From an uncultured Paracoccaceae bacterium (GTDB lineage Bacteria > Pseudomonadota > Alphaproteobacteria > Rhodobacterales > Rhodobacteraceae), in NCBI GenBank assembly GCA_934500835.1, contig CAKSTR010000004.1, forward strand, positions 1 to 64,000: a stretch of 64,000 nucleotides of DNA. Reading direction: 5' to 3'. The stretch's first letter is position 1. Each line of letters begins with the position of its first letter. This document shows positions 40,375 through 49,070 of the stretch, piece after piece. The position numbers were made by a program, and so were the translations under genes. A model generated the notes under the pieces. That model had not been told where the DNA came from, did not search any database, and saw only the letters and a list, made by a program, of their open reading frames with translations.

Positions 40375-41571
40375 TTACGAGACGGCAACCTTCAGAAGCT
40401 TGATGGCCGCGAAATCGGTGATGTCGCCGCCCACGCGCTTCGAGGCATAGAACAGCACATGCGGCTTGGCCGAGAAGGGATCGCGCAGGATGCGCAGGTC
40501 GGGCCGCTCGGCAACGGTGTAGCCGGCCGAGAAATCGCCAAAGGCGATCGGATAGGCATTGGCACCCACATCCGGCATGTCCTCGCAGACCAGCACGGGG
40601 TAGCCCATCAGCTGCGGCGGCTGGCCCGATTGCAGGCTGTCGCCCCACATGAACCGGCCATCGGCATCCTTCATCTTGCGCACCGCGCCCGCGGTTTTCG
40701 AATTCATGACGAAAGTCCCGTTGGCGCGATAATCGGCGCCAAGCGCATAGACCAGGTTCACGATGCAGTCGCTGGCATTGGCGGCGGCGAAATCGGCCGC
40801 TGCCCCCGTGGCCACATAGCCAAGCGAGCCCCAGGTCCAGCCGGCATTGGCCACCTTGGCCGGCAGCAGGATGCCCCTGGGCTTGTCCACCCCATCGCCG
40901 TTGATGAAGGCCGCGGATTCCGCGCGGATGAAGCGGGTGGCAATCTTGCCGGCCAGCCATCCCTCGACATCAAAGGCGGTGTCGTCCAGCAGTCGCTGGC
41001 TGGCCTTCGGCATGGCCGACAGCTCATGCAGCTTGATCGAGATCCGCTCGATGGTCGGCGCGGCGGTCTCGGTCTGCGCCGCCACCTCGGTGGCCCAGCC
41101 GGACCCCACCTCGCTGCGGTCGACCAGCACGTCGAAGCTCGCCGCATCGACCTGCACCACATTGGCGACACCGCGCAGCGACGCTGTCGACACCAGCATC
41201 GAGCGGATCGAATCCGCAGTCTGCGGATCGACAAGATAGCCGCCATCCGCCGCCACCGCAGTGGACATGGCCTTGCCCTCCAGCACAAGGCCGCGCAGGC
41301 CGTCATCATCGCCCGAACGCAGATAGGCATTGAACGCCTTCTTGTGCGGGGCATCCGGCTCCATCGCAGCCGAAAGGGCCGGGCGGCCGTAGGTCATGGT
41401 TTTCCGATCCAGCATGGTCAGTCGCTTTTCCTGATGTTGCAGCGATTGTTTGACTTCACCATGAAAGATGTTGAATTCTTTCAGGAAACCGGCCATCGCG
41501 GATTTCACTTCCGCTGCCGGCGACACGGCCGGGGACAAATCCTCCCCGGCCCGAGCCTCTCTCTCGGTCAT
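40375..41571 (-). CDS. GTA major capsid protein (g5, HK97 fold)
   Basis: 398 residues. The first 100 residues are a helical scaffold-like segment expected to be removed by the protease (FNIFHGEVKQSLQHQEKRL). The HK97-fold core starts near KAMSTAVAADGGYLVDPQTA and includes RISIKLHELSAMPKASQRLL and the conserved NGDGVDKPRGIL. ATG 41571 follows AAGGGACTGCGAG. It forms the head that packages random host DNA. Confidence 0.93.
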   Translation of the reverse strand: MTEREARAGEDLSPAVSPAAEVKSAMAGFLKEFNIFHGEVKQSLQHQEKRLTMLDRKTMTYGRPALSAAMEPDAPHKKAFNAYLRSGDDDGLRGLVLEGKAMSTAVAADGGYLVDPQTADSIRSMLVSTASLRGVANVVQVDAASFDVLVDRSEVGSGWATEVAAQTETAAPTIERISIKLHELSAMPKASQRLLDDTAFDVEGWLAGKIATRFIRAESAAFINGDGVDKPRGILLPAKVANAGWTWGSLGYVATGAAADFAAANASDCIVNLVYALGADYRANGTFVMNSKTAGAVRKMKDADGRFMWGDSLQSGQPPQLMGYPVLVCEDMPDVGANAYPIAFGDFSAGYTVAERPDLRILRDPFSAKPHVLFYASKRVGGDITDFAAIKLLKVAVS

Positions 41572-41611
41572 CTCGCAGTCCCTTTCGTCGCAATAGAATG
41601 GCCCGTGCGCG

Positions 41612-42172
41612 TCAGCGCGCGGCCAGGCTCCGGCGCGCGTCGTCGAAAGCCGCGGCCAGATCGCGCAGAACGTCGCAAACCGCTTCGGATTTCGCCGCCA
41701 CCCGCGCATCGGAAAGCATGGGAAAGGTCACCAGCGACACTTCCCACAGTTCCAGCTCCTGCAAGAGGCGCCGCCCCTTGCCGTCACGTTCCGACCTGAC
41801 GGTGCGATAGCCGATCGACAGCCCGTCAATGGCGCCCGCCGCCAGAAGAGCCGCCGCCTCCCGCCCCTTTTCCACCTCGGTCAGAAGGCGACCCTTGACC
41901 CACAGCCCAAGGCCGTCCTCCCGCACCTCGTCCCAGATGCCGATGGGCTGCGCGGGGTCATGCTGCCACAGCATCTTGATCCGTTCGCCCTTGCGCCCCA
42001 GTCGGGCGAGCGAGGCCGCATAGGCCCCCTTCGCCACCACATCGCCGCCCTGATCCTTGACCCCGAACAACGAAGCGTAACCCGAGATCATCCGCCCTTC
42101 GGTCACCGTCAACCCAGCCTCCGCGCGGAGATACTTCCGCTCGGGTGCGCCAAATCCGTCCATCATCCTCAC
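41612..42172 (-). CDS. GTA prohead protease (g4, HK97 family)
   Basis: 186 residues. The catalytic histidine is in MLWQHDPAQPIGIW and the serine in IDGLSIGYRTV; ELWEVSLVTFPML closes the fold. It cleaves the capsid N-terminus during head maturation. Start overlaps the g3.5 stop by four bases. Confidence 0.9.
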   Translation of the reverse strand: MRMMDGFGAPERKYLRAEAGLTVTEGRMISGYASLFGVKDQGGDVVAKGAYAASLARLGRKGERIKMLWQHDPAQPIGIWDEVREDGLGLWVKGRLLTEVEKGREAAALLAAGAIDGLSIGYRTVRSERDGKGRRLLQELELWEVSLVTFPMLSDARVAAKSEAVCDVLRDLAAAFDDARRSLAAR

Positions 42173-42414
42173 CTCGTTGCAGCCGCAATCACCGCCTCGG
42201 CCCCCTGCGCCAGCAGAAAGGCCGCAACCCCGTAGACCCCCAGCCAGATCCGCCGCTCCAGCCGCTCAAGCCCCGCGTCGATCTGCGCCAGGCGAAACTC
42301 CAGCGCCGCCCAGCGTTCATCCATCACCCGCTCATTCGCCTCGATCCAGGCATGTGCGGCGTCGAAACTGTCGAACAGGAAGCGAGAGCCGCCATCCTTG
42401 CGCGGCGTCGTCAT
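42169..42414 (-). CDS. GTA small conserved protein (g3.5)
   Basis: 81 residues. A helical N-terminal part (FDSFDAAHAWIEANERVMDE) and one C-terminal membrane segment (WLGVYGVAAFLLAQGAEAVIA). It occupies the g3.5 position between portal and protease in RcGTA-type clusters. The start at 42414 overlaps the portal stop (ATGA). Function unknown. Confidence 0.75.
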   Translation of the reverse strand: MTTPRKDGGSRFLFDSFDAAHAWIEANERVMDERWAALEFRLAQIDAGLERLERRIWLGVYGVAAFLLAQGAEAVIAAATR

Positions 42415-43595
42415 GCCTCTTCCTGCAGCCGCGGCAGGCCCAGAAGGACGCGCTTTTCCGCCATGGTCAGGAAATCCGCCGCACCCACCCGCGCCCATTG
42501 CTGGTCGCGTTCAGCCGACAGCGCCGGGATCTGATCCAGATCCGGTCTCAACTCCACCGCCTCATGGGTGAACTGCTGCAGCCAATGCGACAGCGCCGCC
42601 AGCACCCGCGTCGCCAGGGGAAGCACGGTCAGCCGGTAAAAGGCCCGGTTGGCCTCCTGATAGTTGGCGTAGGTGGCATCGCCCGGAATGCCCATCAGCA
42701 TCGGCGGCACCCCGAAGGCGATGGCGATCTCGCGCGCGGCCGAGACCTTGGTTTCATGGAACTCCATGTCACTGGGGCTGAAGCCCATCGGCTTCCAGTC
42801 CAGGCCCCCTTCCAGCAACATCGGACGCCCCGCATTGCGCGCGCCCTGATGATGGGTCTCGATCTCGCCGACCAGCCGGTCGTACTGATCGGGTGACAGG
42901 TTCGACTGCCCGTCCGCCCCCTTGTAGACGATCGCCCCGGAGGGCCGGGCCGCATTGTCCAGAAGCGCCTTTGACCAGGCGCTGGCGCTGTTGTGGACAT
43001 CGATCGCCACCGCCGCCGCCTGCAAAGGCGACAATCCGTAATGATCATCGGTCGGATGGAAGGCCCGGATGTGGCAGACCGGGCTTTGCCCCTCGGCCAC
43101 GGCGAAGCGATGCACCCGTCCGCCGACCGCATAGTCATAGGCAACCGGCCAGCCGTCCAGCCCCGGCACCAGCGCCATCCTGTCCGACCGCAGGACATGC
43201 AACTCTCCGGGCAGCGCCTGCGCCCCTGCCACCGCCTCGACATAGGCATTGCCGGACAGAAGAAGGAAGCCGTAGACCGCCTCCAGCAATTCCGCCCTGC
43301 CCTGCCCGGCATTCGGCCGCGCCAGCAGCGCCAGCAGGGGATGGGTGTCATGGCGCCGCTCGGCATCCTGACAGACCACAGGCAAGGCCGCCGCCGCCTC
43401 GGCCACCAGCCGAACCGCGCGAAAGCCGATGGGATTGCCCTGAAAGCCGCTTTTCGCCAGCGAAACCGCGTCCCGGGGGCTCCAGGCCACCCGGCCCGAA
43501 GCCCCCCAGGCCACCACCCGCCCGGTGGCGCTTGCCTTCTTTTCGACCGGCCCCGCCGGCCCCGTCCGCTCGGCCCGTTTCAGGAAATCGAACAC
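42411..43595 (-). CDS. GTA portal protein (g3)
   Basis: 394 residues, HK97-type portal. PIGFRAVRLVAEAAAALPVVC, LLSGNAYVEAVAG, YDYAVGG and FGVPPMLMGIPGDATYANYQEANRAFY are portal signatures. It forms the DNA entry ring at one capsid vertex and docks the terminase. Confidence 0.92.
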   Translation of the reverse strand: MFDFLKRAERTGPAGPVEKKASATGRVVAWGASGRVAWSPRDAVSLAKSGFQGNPIGFRAVRLVAEAAAALPVVCQDAERRHDTHPLLALLARPNAGQGRAELLEAVYGFLLLSGNAYVEAVAGAQALPGELHVLRSDRMALVPGLDGWPVAYDYAVGGRVHRFAVAEGQSPVCHIRAFHPTDDHYGLSPLQAAAVAIDVHNSASAWSKALLDNAARPSGAIVYKGADGQSNLSPDQYDRLVGEIETHHQGARNAGRPMLLEGGLDWKPMGFSPSDMEFHETKVSAAREIAIAFGVPPMLMGIPGDATYANYQEANRAFYRLTVLPLATRVLAALSHWLQQFTHEAVELRPDLDQIPALSAERDQQWARVGAADFLTMAEKRVLLGLPRLQEEA

Positions 43596-43685
43596 GATTG
43601 GCGCTCCCTTTCTTTCTGCCCGCAGGCAAACCCCCCTCGCCCCGCGGCCAAGGCACCGCAGGGGAAAACCATCCTGTCCATGGGC

Positions 43686-45070
43686 TTACAGGGTCCGCAG
43701 CCCCGGCCGCGCCGCACGGCCAGCGCCATCCACGATCAGATCCGTCAGCGCCCAGACCAGGGCGTCCAGGCGGTCGGGGCTGCGCTGCCCCTTCCAGCCT
43801 GTCCGCGCCATCTGCAGCATCTGCCCCTCCAGATCGCCCAGCCCCTTGGCATGGGTGGCCCGGCCCTGCTCGTACAGGGCCGCCACCGGCTCGGCCCGCA
43901 CCATCTTGGCCCGTGTCGCCCGAACCGCGCGAAAGGGAACCATCGGGTCGATCTGCCGGATCACTCCCTGCACCAGATCGCCGCCCTGGTTGACCTCGGC
44001 CACCAGCCGCTCGGCGCCGAATTCCTCCATCGCCGCCAGGGCCGCCCGCGCCCAGCCATCGGGCGAGGCCCCCCGGACCGACCGATCCGCCAGCACCACC
44101 GCTCGCCACTGCGACGGCGGGCCGGTCAGATCGGCCCCGCCACCACGATGCCGCATTCGTCCGACGCCTTGGTCGCCGTCACCGGCGGGTCCACCGCCAC
44201 CACGATCCGCTGCGGCATCACCGCCGCCGCACCTTGCGCCGCCGCGATCATCGGTGGCGACCACAGCCCATCCGGCAGATCCTCGACCAATTCACCCTGC
44301 AACTCCTGCCGGCCGAACAGCGTGCCCTTGAACCGCGCCTCCACCTCGGCAAGGTAGCTCGCGGCCAGATAGGCCCGGTTCGCCTCGGTCGGCGCATGGG
44401 TGATCACCGTCGAGGGGTTCTTCAGGATCGCCTTCAGCACGTCCACATTGCGCGGCGTCGTGGTCACCATCTGCTGCGGGTTCTGCCCCAGCCGCAGCCC
44501 GAACTGCAGCTGGTCCCAGGTCTCCTGCGCGCGCGGCCATTTCGCCAGCTCATCCGCCCAGGCCGCATCGAACTGCGGCCCCCGCAGACGCTCGGGATCA
44601 TGCGCCGAGAACAGCCGCGCCTCCGCCCCGTTCGGCCATTCCAGCAAATTGCGCGACGCGACCCATTTCGGCCGCCGGTCCGGCGGAGAGCAGGCAAGGA
44701 TTCCGCTCTCCCCCATCACCATGACCTCGCGCGCCTGTTCCAGCGTCTCGGCCACCAACGCCACCCGGCGGGCACGGCCCGCATCCAGCGGGCGGGCGCC
44801 CTCGACCTGCGCGCGCACCCATTCCGACCCGGCCCGCGTCTTGCCGGCCCCGCGCCCGCCCATCACGACCCATGTCGTCCAGGCCCCTTCCGGCGGCAGT
44901 TGATGCGGCAGCGCCCAGAACTCGAACACCCAGGGCAGCGCCAGCAGCGCCGCCTGCGACAACCCACCCAGAAACGCGTCAATCTCCTCGGGCAGCGCGG
45001 AGGCAAGCCAGACGGCGCCCGATTTCATCGCGCGCGGCGTCAAGGTCAAGCTCTGACCCGGTTCCGACAT
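43686..45070 (-). pseudogene. GTA terminase large subunit (g2), split by a one-base frameshift
   Basis: The packaging ATPase-nuclease. The 5' part, from about 45070 (or ATG 45028) to 44126, carries the ATPase with Walker A VMGGRGAGKTRAGSEW, Walker B-type FDAAWADELAKWP and TTTPRNVDVLKAI. It ends in DECGIVVAGPI and a TGA. The nuclease half continues in the next frame (ADLTGPPSQWRAVVLADRSV, AEVNQGGDLVQGVI, DRLDALVWALTDLI) to 43686. The frames join if one G is added to the run GCGGGGCC at about 44138-44141. Either a real inactivating mutation, a sequencing error at a homopolymer, or a -1 slip; the sequence alone cannot tell. Confidence 0.85.
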
Positions 45071-45302
45071 CCCCGGCAACCTGTTTGCGGAGTTTTTCAA
45101 CTTTCGCCCTTTCCTCGACCAGCATCAGGCCGACCTTGGCCAGGTCGCGGATGCGCTCTCCGCTCCGGGGCAGCATGCCTTCGCCGGCAAGGATCGCCTC
45201 CATCGCGGTCTCGACATCCGCAACCGCCAACCTGAACAATTTCTCCGTGAACCCCATGACGTCGTCTGGGATTCCGTCACCGTCAGTAAACCTGATGGTC
45301 AT
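44979..45302 (-). CDS. GTA small terminase-like protein (g1)
   Basis: 107 residues, helical. MGFTEKLFRLAVADVETAMEAIL and RIRDLAKVGLMLVEERAKVEKL match the first gene of RcGTA-type clusters, thought to be the small terminase subunit. ATG 45302 gives MTIRFTDGDGI; an upstream frame to 45437 would cross the promoter. Its end overlaps the terminase large subunit start. Confidence 0.78.
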   Translation of the reverse strand: MTIRFTDGDGIPDDVMGFTEKLFRLAVADVETAMEAILAGEGMLPRSGERIRDLAKVGLMLVEERAKVEKLRKQVAGDVGTGSELDLDAARDEIGRRLACLRAARGD

Positions 45303-45408
45303 TCTGCCCGCCCGCCTCTCATGCCTTCTTCCGCACGAGCGAAACGCAAAAAGCGGCACGAAGGGTTGCCCCCCGGCCGCTCTCGACATTTCTTCTAGCA
45401 TGCCCAAA

Positions 45409-45437
45409 GTCCTACATCGAACCGGGCGCCAGGTCAA
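45409..45437 (-). promoter_or_regulatory. Putative GTA cluster promoter
   Basis: On the minus strand TTGACC (45437-45432) and TAGGAC (45414-45409) are separated by exactly 17 bases, in an A/T-rich patch 107 bases before the first GTA gene. This is the only promoter-like sequence seen ahead of the tightly packed g1-g15 cluster. Confidence 0.45.
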
Positions 45438-45479
45438 GAATAAAATTCAATGATCACAGATGGTTAGCGGGACGTAGCC

Positions 45480-45494
45480 TTAACCTTCCGTTAA
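45480..45494. promoter_or_regulatory. CtrA-type box upstream of the GTA cluster
   Basis: TTAACCTTCCGTTAA matches the CtrA consensus TTAA-N7-TTAA exactly. It lies between the mltG stop and the GTA promoter-like element, 43 bases upstream of the -35 box. CtrA is known to be required for GTA expression in Rhodobacter capsulatus. Confidence 0.6.
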
Positions 45495-45510
45495 TCTGCA
45501 GGACCCCGCC

Positions 45511-46680
45511 TCAGTTCGCCCCGCCCTCCGCCGCCGCCGCCTCCAGGGCACGGAAGGCTTCGACATTGCGGTTATGCTCCTCAAGAGTCTCGGCAAAGAC
45601 ATGGCCGTCGGCAGGGTTCAGCGTCTTCGCCACGAAGAAGAGGTAGTCCGTCTGGGCCGGGTTCAGCGCCGCCGCAATCGCGTCGCGGCCCGGGTTGGCA
45701 ATCGGTCCCGGCGGCAGCCCGGCGATGACATAGGTGTTGTAGGGCGTCTCGCGCCGCAACTCGCTTTGCCGCAGGCCCCGCCCCAGCACACCCTCGCCCT
45801 TGGTGATGCCGTAGATCACCGTCGGGTCGGTCTGCAGGCGCATCCCCTGATTCAGCCGGTTCACGAAGACCGAGGCGACAAGCGGCCGCTCCTCCGCGAT
45901 CCCGGTTTCCTTCTCGACGATCGAGGCCATGGTCATCGCCTCTTCCGGCGTGTCATAGGGCAGGTCGGCCGCCCGGTTCGGCCACAGCTCGGCCAGGATC
46001 GCGGCCTGATCGGCCTCCATCTTGGCGACCAGCTCGGCCCGGATCGCGCCCTTGTTGACGTCATAGGCCTTGGGCGCCAGCGTGCCCTCTGCCGGCACCG
46101 CCGCAATCTCGCCCTCAAGGAACGGCACCTTGCGCAAGCCGTCCACCACCTGCCAACTGGTCGCCCCTTCCACCACGATGACGTTGTAGCGCAGGTCCGG
46201 CTCCTCGATGGCTTCGGTATATTCTGCCGGCGCCTCTGCGGCAGGATCGAATTTCACCACTTCGACGAAGCGCTGCGTCTCGGGGTCCAGCTCGCGCAGC
46301 ACCACCTCAAGCGACGCCACCCCGATGCGGAAGTTCACCTCCTTGCCGCAGGTGGACGCCCCGCCGGCCGTGAGCATCTCCAGCACCTCCTGCATCGAGG
46401 CACCCGGCTTGATCAGGTATGAGCCGAACTTCAGGCTGCCCGACCGGTCGGAATAGTCCGCCCCGATGCGGAAGATCCGCGCGTCGCTGACCGCCCCGCG
46501 CTCCTCCAGATTACGGCTGACCCCGCTGAGCGAGGCCCCCCGCTCCACCCGCACACAGATCGATGCGTCAAGCGGACCGGGCTTGGTGAACTCGTTGCGA
46601 CCCCAGGCCACCACACCCGCCGCCGCGATCAGGATCACGATGAACAGCGTCAGCGCGTTGGAGGCGATACTCTTCCACAT
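45511..46680 (-). CDS. mltG: Endolytic murein transglycosylase
   Basis: Cleaves nascent peptidoglycan strands at the inner membrane. 389 residues. One N-terminal membrane helix (ALTLFIVILIAAAGVVAW), a LysM-like segment (VERGASLSGVSRNLEERG), and the YceG domain with the catalytic glutamate in TMASIVEKETGIAEER, plus TDPTVIYGITKG, TPYNTYVIAGLPPGPIANPG. It follows fabF with three bases between them, the usual fabF-mltG pairing. Confidence 0.93.
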   Translation of the reverse strand: MWKSIASNALTLFIVILIAAAGVVAWGRNEFTKPGPLDASICVRVERGASLSGVSRNLEERGAVSDARIFRIGADYSDRSGSLKFGSYLIKPGASMQEVLEMLTAGGASTCGKEVNFRIGVASLEVVLRELDPETQRFVEVVKFDPAAEAPAEYTEAIEEPDLRYNVIVVEGATSWQVVDGLRKVPFLEGEIAAVPAEGTLAPKAYDVNKGAIRAELVAKMEADQAAILAELWPNRAADLPYDTPEEAMTMASIVEKETGIAEERPLVASVFVNRLNQGMRLQTDPTVIYGITKGEGVLGRGLRQSELRRETPYNTYVIAGLPPGPIANPGRDAIAAALNPAQTDYLFFVAKTLNPADGHVFAETLEEHNRNVEAFRALEAAAAEGGAN

Positions 46681-46683
46681 GCG

Positions 46684-47943
46684 TTACTTCACCCGTCCCA
46701 GCACAAGGCTGGCATTGGTGCCGCCAAAGCCGAAACTGTTCGACAGCGCCACATCGATCTTGCGCTTCACCGCCTTGCACGGTGCAAGGTCCAGCTTGGG
46801 CGTCACCGCGGGATTATCAAGGTTGATCGTCGGCGGCGCCACCTGATCCCGGATTGCCAGGATGCAGAAGATCGCCTCCACCGCCCCTGCGGCCCCCAGA
46901 AGGTGCCCGATACTCGATTTGGTCGAGGACATGGTCGCCTTCGGCGCCGCATCGCCCAGAAGCCGCTCCACCGCGCCCAGTTCGATGGTATCGGCCATGG
47001 TGCTGGTGCCATGGGCATTGATGTAATCCACATCGGCCGGCGTCAGCCCCGCCCGCTTCAGCGCGGCCGACATGCTGCGGAACCCGCCATCGCCATCCTC
47101 GGACGGGGCGGTGATATGATAGGCGTCGCCCGACAGACCATAGCCCAGAACCTCGGCATAGATCTTCGCGCCGCGGGCCTTGGCATGCTCGTATTCCTCA
47201 AGCACCACCACGCCCGCGCCCTCGCCCATGACAAAGCCGTCGCGGTCGCCGTCATAGGGCCGGCTCGCCTTCTGCGGCTCGTCCGCACGCTTGGTGGACA
47301 GCGCCTTGCAGGCGTTGAAGCCGGCGATTCCGATTTCCGAGATCGGGCTTTCCGCCCCGCCCGCCACCATCACATCGGCATCGCCGATCATGATCAGCCG
47401 TGCGGCGTCGCCAATGGCATGTGCGCCGGTCGAGCAGGCGGTGACAACGGCATGGTTCGGCCCCTTGAAGCCGAACTTGATGGAAACCTGACCCGAGATC
47501 AGGTTGATCAGACTGCCCGGAATGAAGAAGGGCGAGACCCGCTTCGGCCCCTTCTCCTTGATCAGCACCGCCGTCTCGGCGATCGTCGTCAACCCGCCGA
47601 TGCCCGAACCGATCATCACCCCGGTGCGTTCCTTTTCCTCTTCGGACTCCGGCTCCCAGCCGGCATCCTTCACCGCCTGCGTCGCGGCGGCGATGCCGTA
47701 CAGGATGAAGTCGTCCACCTTGCGGCGGTCCTTCGGCTCCATCCAGTCATCGGGGTTGAAGGTGCCGTCCGACCCATCGCCGAAGGGGATCTCGCAGGCA
47801 TAGGTGGTAACCACGTTCGAGGTGTCAAAGCGGGTGATCGGCCCCGCGCCGGATTGCCCGTCCAGAAGGCGGCTCCAGGTCTCTTCCACCCCGCAGGCAA
47901 GCGGCGTGACCATCCCCAGACCCGTGACGACAACTCGGCGCAT
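46684..47943 (-). CDS. fabF: Beta-ketoacyl-ACP synthase II
   Basis: Condenses malonyl-ACP with acyl-ACP in fatty acid elongation. 419 residues. Active site: C170 in VVTACSTGAHAIGDA, and histidines in NAHGTSTMADTIELGA and STKSSIGHLLGAAGA. The C-terminal NSFGFGGTNASLVLG is intact. ATG 47943 follows GGGGAGAGCC. It is separated from acpP-fabG-fabD by a PhnA-like gene and a hairpin array; related genomes usually have the genes contiguous. Confidence 0.96.
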   Translation of the reverse strand: MRRVVVTGLGMVTPLACGVEETWSRLLDGQSGAGPITRFDTSNVVTTYACEIPFGDGSDGTFNPDDWMEPKDRRKVDDFILYGIAAATQAVKDAGWEPESEEEKERTGVMIGSGIGGLTTIAETAVLIKEKGPKRVSPFFIPGSLINLISGQVSIKFGFKGPNHAVVTACSTGAHAIGDAARLIMIGDADVMVAGGAESPISEIGIAGFNACKALSTKRADEPQKASRPYDGDRDGFVMGEGAGVVVLEEYEHAKARGAKIYAEVLGYGLSGDAYHITAPSEDGDGGFRSMSAALKRAGLTPADVDYINAHGTSTMADTIELGAVERLLGDAAPKATMSSTKSSIGHLLGAAGAVEAIFCILAIRDQVAPPTINLDNPAVTPKLDLAPCKAVKRKIDVALSNSFGFGGTNASLVLGRVK

Positions 47944-48150
47944 ATGGCTCTCCCCAAGGCTGATCAATGGCATTCAGCGGGTGATACACGGCAGAGTCCC
48001 AAGGCGCAACCGCGCCAGGGGCAAACGGCGGGCCGCTGCCGGGGCCTTCACACCGCCGTCACAGACCAATCCGATGCAGCATATTGCGCGCCTTGCGGCG
48101 CAAGCCTGTTGTCTCGCCTCTGGCGCGTTCCGCGCCAACCGGCTCGGAAG

Positions 48151-48212
48151 GCCTCCGGCGGGGATATTTCCTGTTCTGAAAGAAAGCAGCTTCTTTCAGA
48201 ACGAAAATATCC
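48151..48212. repeat. Composite repeat, copies D and F in inverted arrangement
   Basis: One copy reads GCCTCCGGCGGGGATATTTC then CTGTTCTGAAAGAAAG on the plus strand. A second, read from the minus strand, is CCTGAGGATATTTTCG then TTCTGAAAGAAG. They face each other and form a long imperfect palindrome. Confidence 0.7.
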
Positions 48213-48221
48213 TCAGGGGGC

Positions 48222-48249
48222 ATGGGATTGGTTCATGAACCAATCCCAT
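48222..48249. repeat. 28-bp perfect palindrome
   Basis: Two 14-base arms, ATGGGATTGGTTCA and its exact complement, meet without any spacer. The low G+C compared with its surroundings makes chance occurrence unlikely. Confidence 0.9.
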
Positions 48250-48388
48250 TCGGGGGCAGAATGCCCCCGCGGGCTCACAGCAGCCAGAAGGGATGCCGTC
48301 AGCCGCCCCCCAAAAGCAATGCGGCGGCAGCCGCTCTCATGGATTGCGCAGGGCCGGCGAAGGCAGTCCCTGGCACCAGGACAAAGGC

Positions 48389-48730
48389 TTAGTCGGCGGC
48401 CTTCTTCACGAATTGCGACTTCAGGCCCATCTGGCCGATGCCGGGGATCTTGCAGTCGATGTCATGGTCGCCCGCCACCAGCCTGATGCCGCGCACCTTG
48501 GTGCCGACCTTGACCACCGAGGATGACCCCTTGACCTTCAGATCCTTGATCACCGTCACGTTGTCACCGTCGCGCAGAAGGTTGCCCAGGCTGTCGCGCA
48601 CCTCCAGCGCCGGCTCCTCTGCGTCCCCGGCGCGCCATTCGTGGCCGCATTCGGGACAGGTCAGCAGGCCCTCCACCTCATAGGTATAGGCAGAGCGACA
48701 TTCGGGGCATTGCGGCAAGGTCTCGGTCAT
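48389..48730 (-). CDS. PhnA/YjdM-like zinc-ribbon protein
   Basis: 113 residues. The N-terminal zinc ribbon has four cysteines (LPQCPEC and [10 protein letters not shown]). The C-terminal domain ([36 protein letters not shown]) is the compact beta-barrel of the PhnA/YjdM family. Despite the name, a role in phosphonate use is not established. The start at 48730 is the first ATG giving MTETLPQCP. It lies in the same direction as, and interrupts, the fabD-fabG-acpP / fabF-mltG set. Confidence 0.82.
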   Translation of the reverse strand: MTETLPQCPECRSAYTYEVEGLLTCPECGHEWRAGDAEEPALEVRDSLGNLLRDGDNVTVIKDLKVKGSSSVVKVGTKVRGIRLVAGDHDIDCKIPGIGQMGLKSQFVKKAAD

Positions 48731-48787
48731 GCCCCCTTCTAGCGCCACAGGATCATGGGGGCCAGTGAGCCAGGGCACAAAAAGCAA

Positions 48788-48809
48788 AAGGCACCCCGAA
48801 GGGTGCCCC
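48788..48809 (-). terminator. Rho-independent terminator after acpP
   Basis: GGCACCC cgaa GGGTGCC stem; on the minus strand it is followed by TTTTGCTTTTTG. It lies 30 bases after the acpP stop and separates acpP from the PhnA-like gene. Confidence 0.8.
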
Positions 48810-48836
48810 TGCATTCCCGGAACGGGAAAGAAAACC

Positions 48837-49070
48837 TCAGGCGGCCGAGGAGATGAACTTCACCGCATCGCCGAAGGTCTGGATGGTTTCGGCGGCGTCA
48901 TCGGGGATCTCGATGCCGAATTCTTCCTCGAAAGCCATGACCAGTTCCACGGTGTCCAGCGAGTCCGCGCCCAGATCGTCGATGAACGAGGCATTCTCGG
49001 TCACCTTGTCTGCTTCGACGCCCAGATGCTCGACGACGATCTTCTTCACGCGATCGGCGATGTCGCTCAT
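48837..49070 (-). CDS. acpP: Acyl carrier protein
   Basis: 77 residues, the standard fatty acid synthesis ACP. Phosphopantetheine site S37 in [19 protein letters not shown]. Start ATG 49070 after AGGAAGAAAC gives [12 protein letters not shown], the common alphaproteobacterial N-terminus. Carries all intermediates made by FabD, FabG and FabF encoded nearby. Confidence 0.97.
   Translation of the reverse strand: MSDIADRVKKIVVEHLGVEADKVTENASFIDDLGADSLDTVELVMAFEEEFGIEIPDDAAETIQTFGDAVKFISSAA

Larger units (their letters stand above)
47944..48388. other. Hairpin array between PhnA-like gene and fabF
   Basis: A 445-base gap with no gene. It contains successive inverted repeats: GGCGCG ttc CGCGCC (48122-48136); GTTCTGAAAGAA agcagc TTCTTTCAGAAC (48173-48202) flanked by GGATATTTC and GAAAATATCC; a perfect spacerless palindrome with arms ATGGGATTGGTTCA / TGAACCAATCCCAT (48222-48249); and CGGGGGCA gaa TGCCCCCG (48251-48269). 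Two inverted copies of the composite GGATATTT repeat make up the middle. Confidence 0.8.

Noticed and set aside
44120..44160. Terminase frameshift as an established programmed frameshift
   Set aside because: A GGGG slip is possible, but I know of no GTA terminase that uses one, and there is no obvious downstream pseudoknot. A mutation or sequencing error is more likely.
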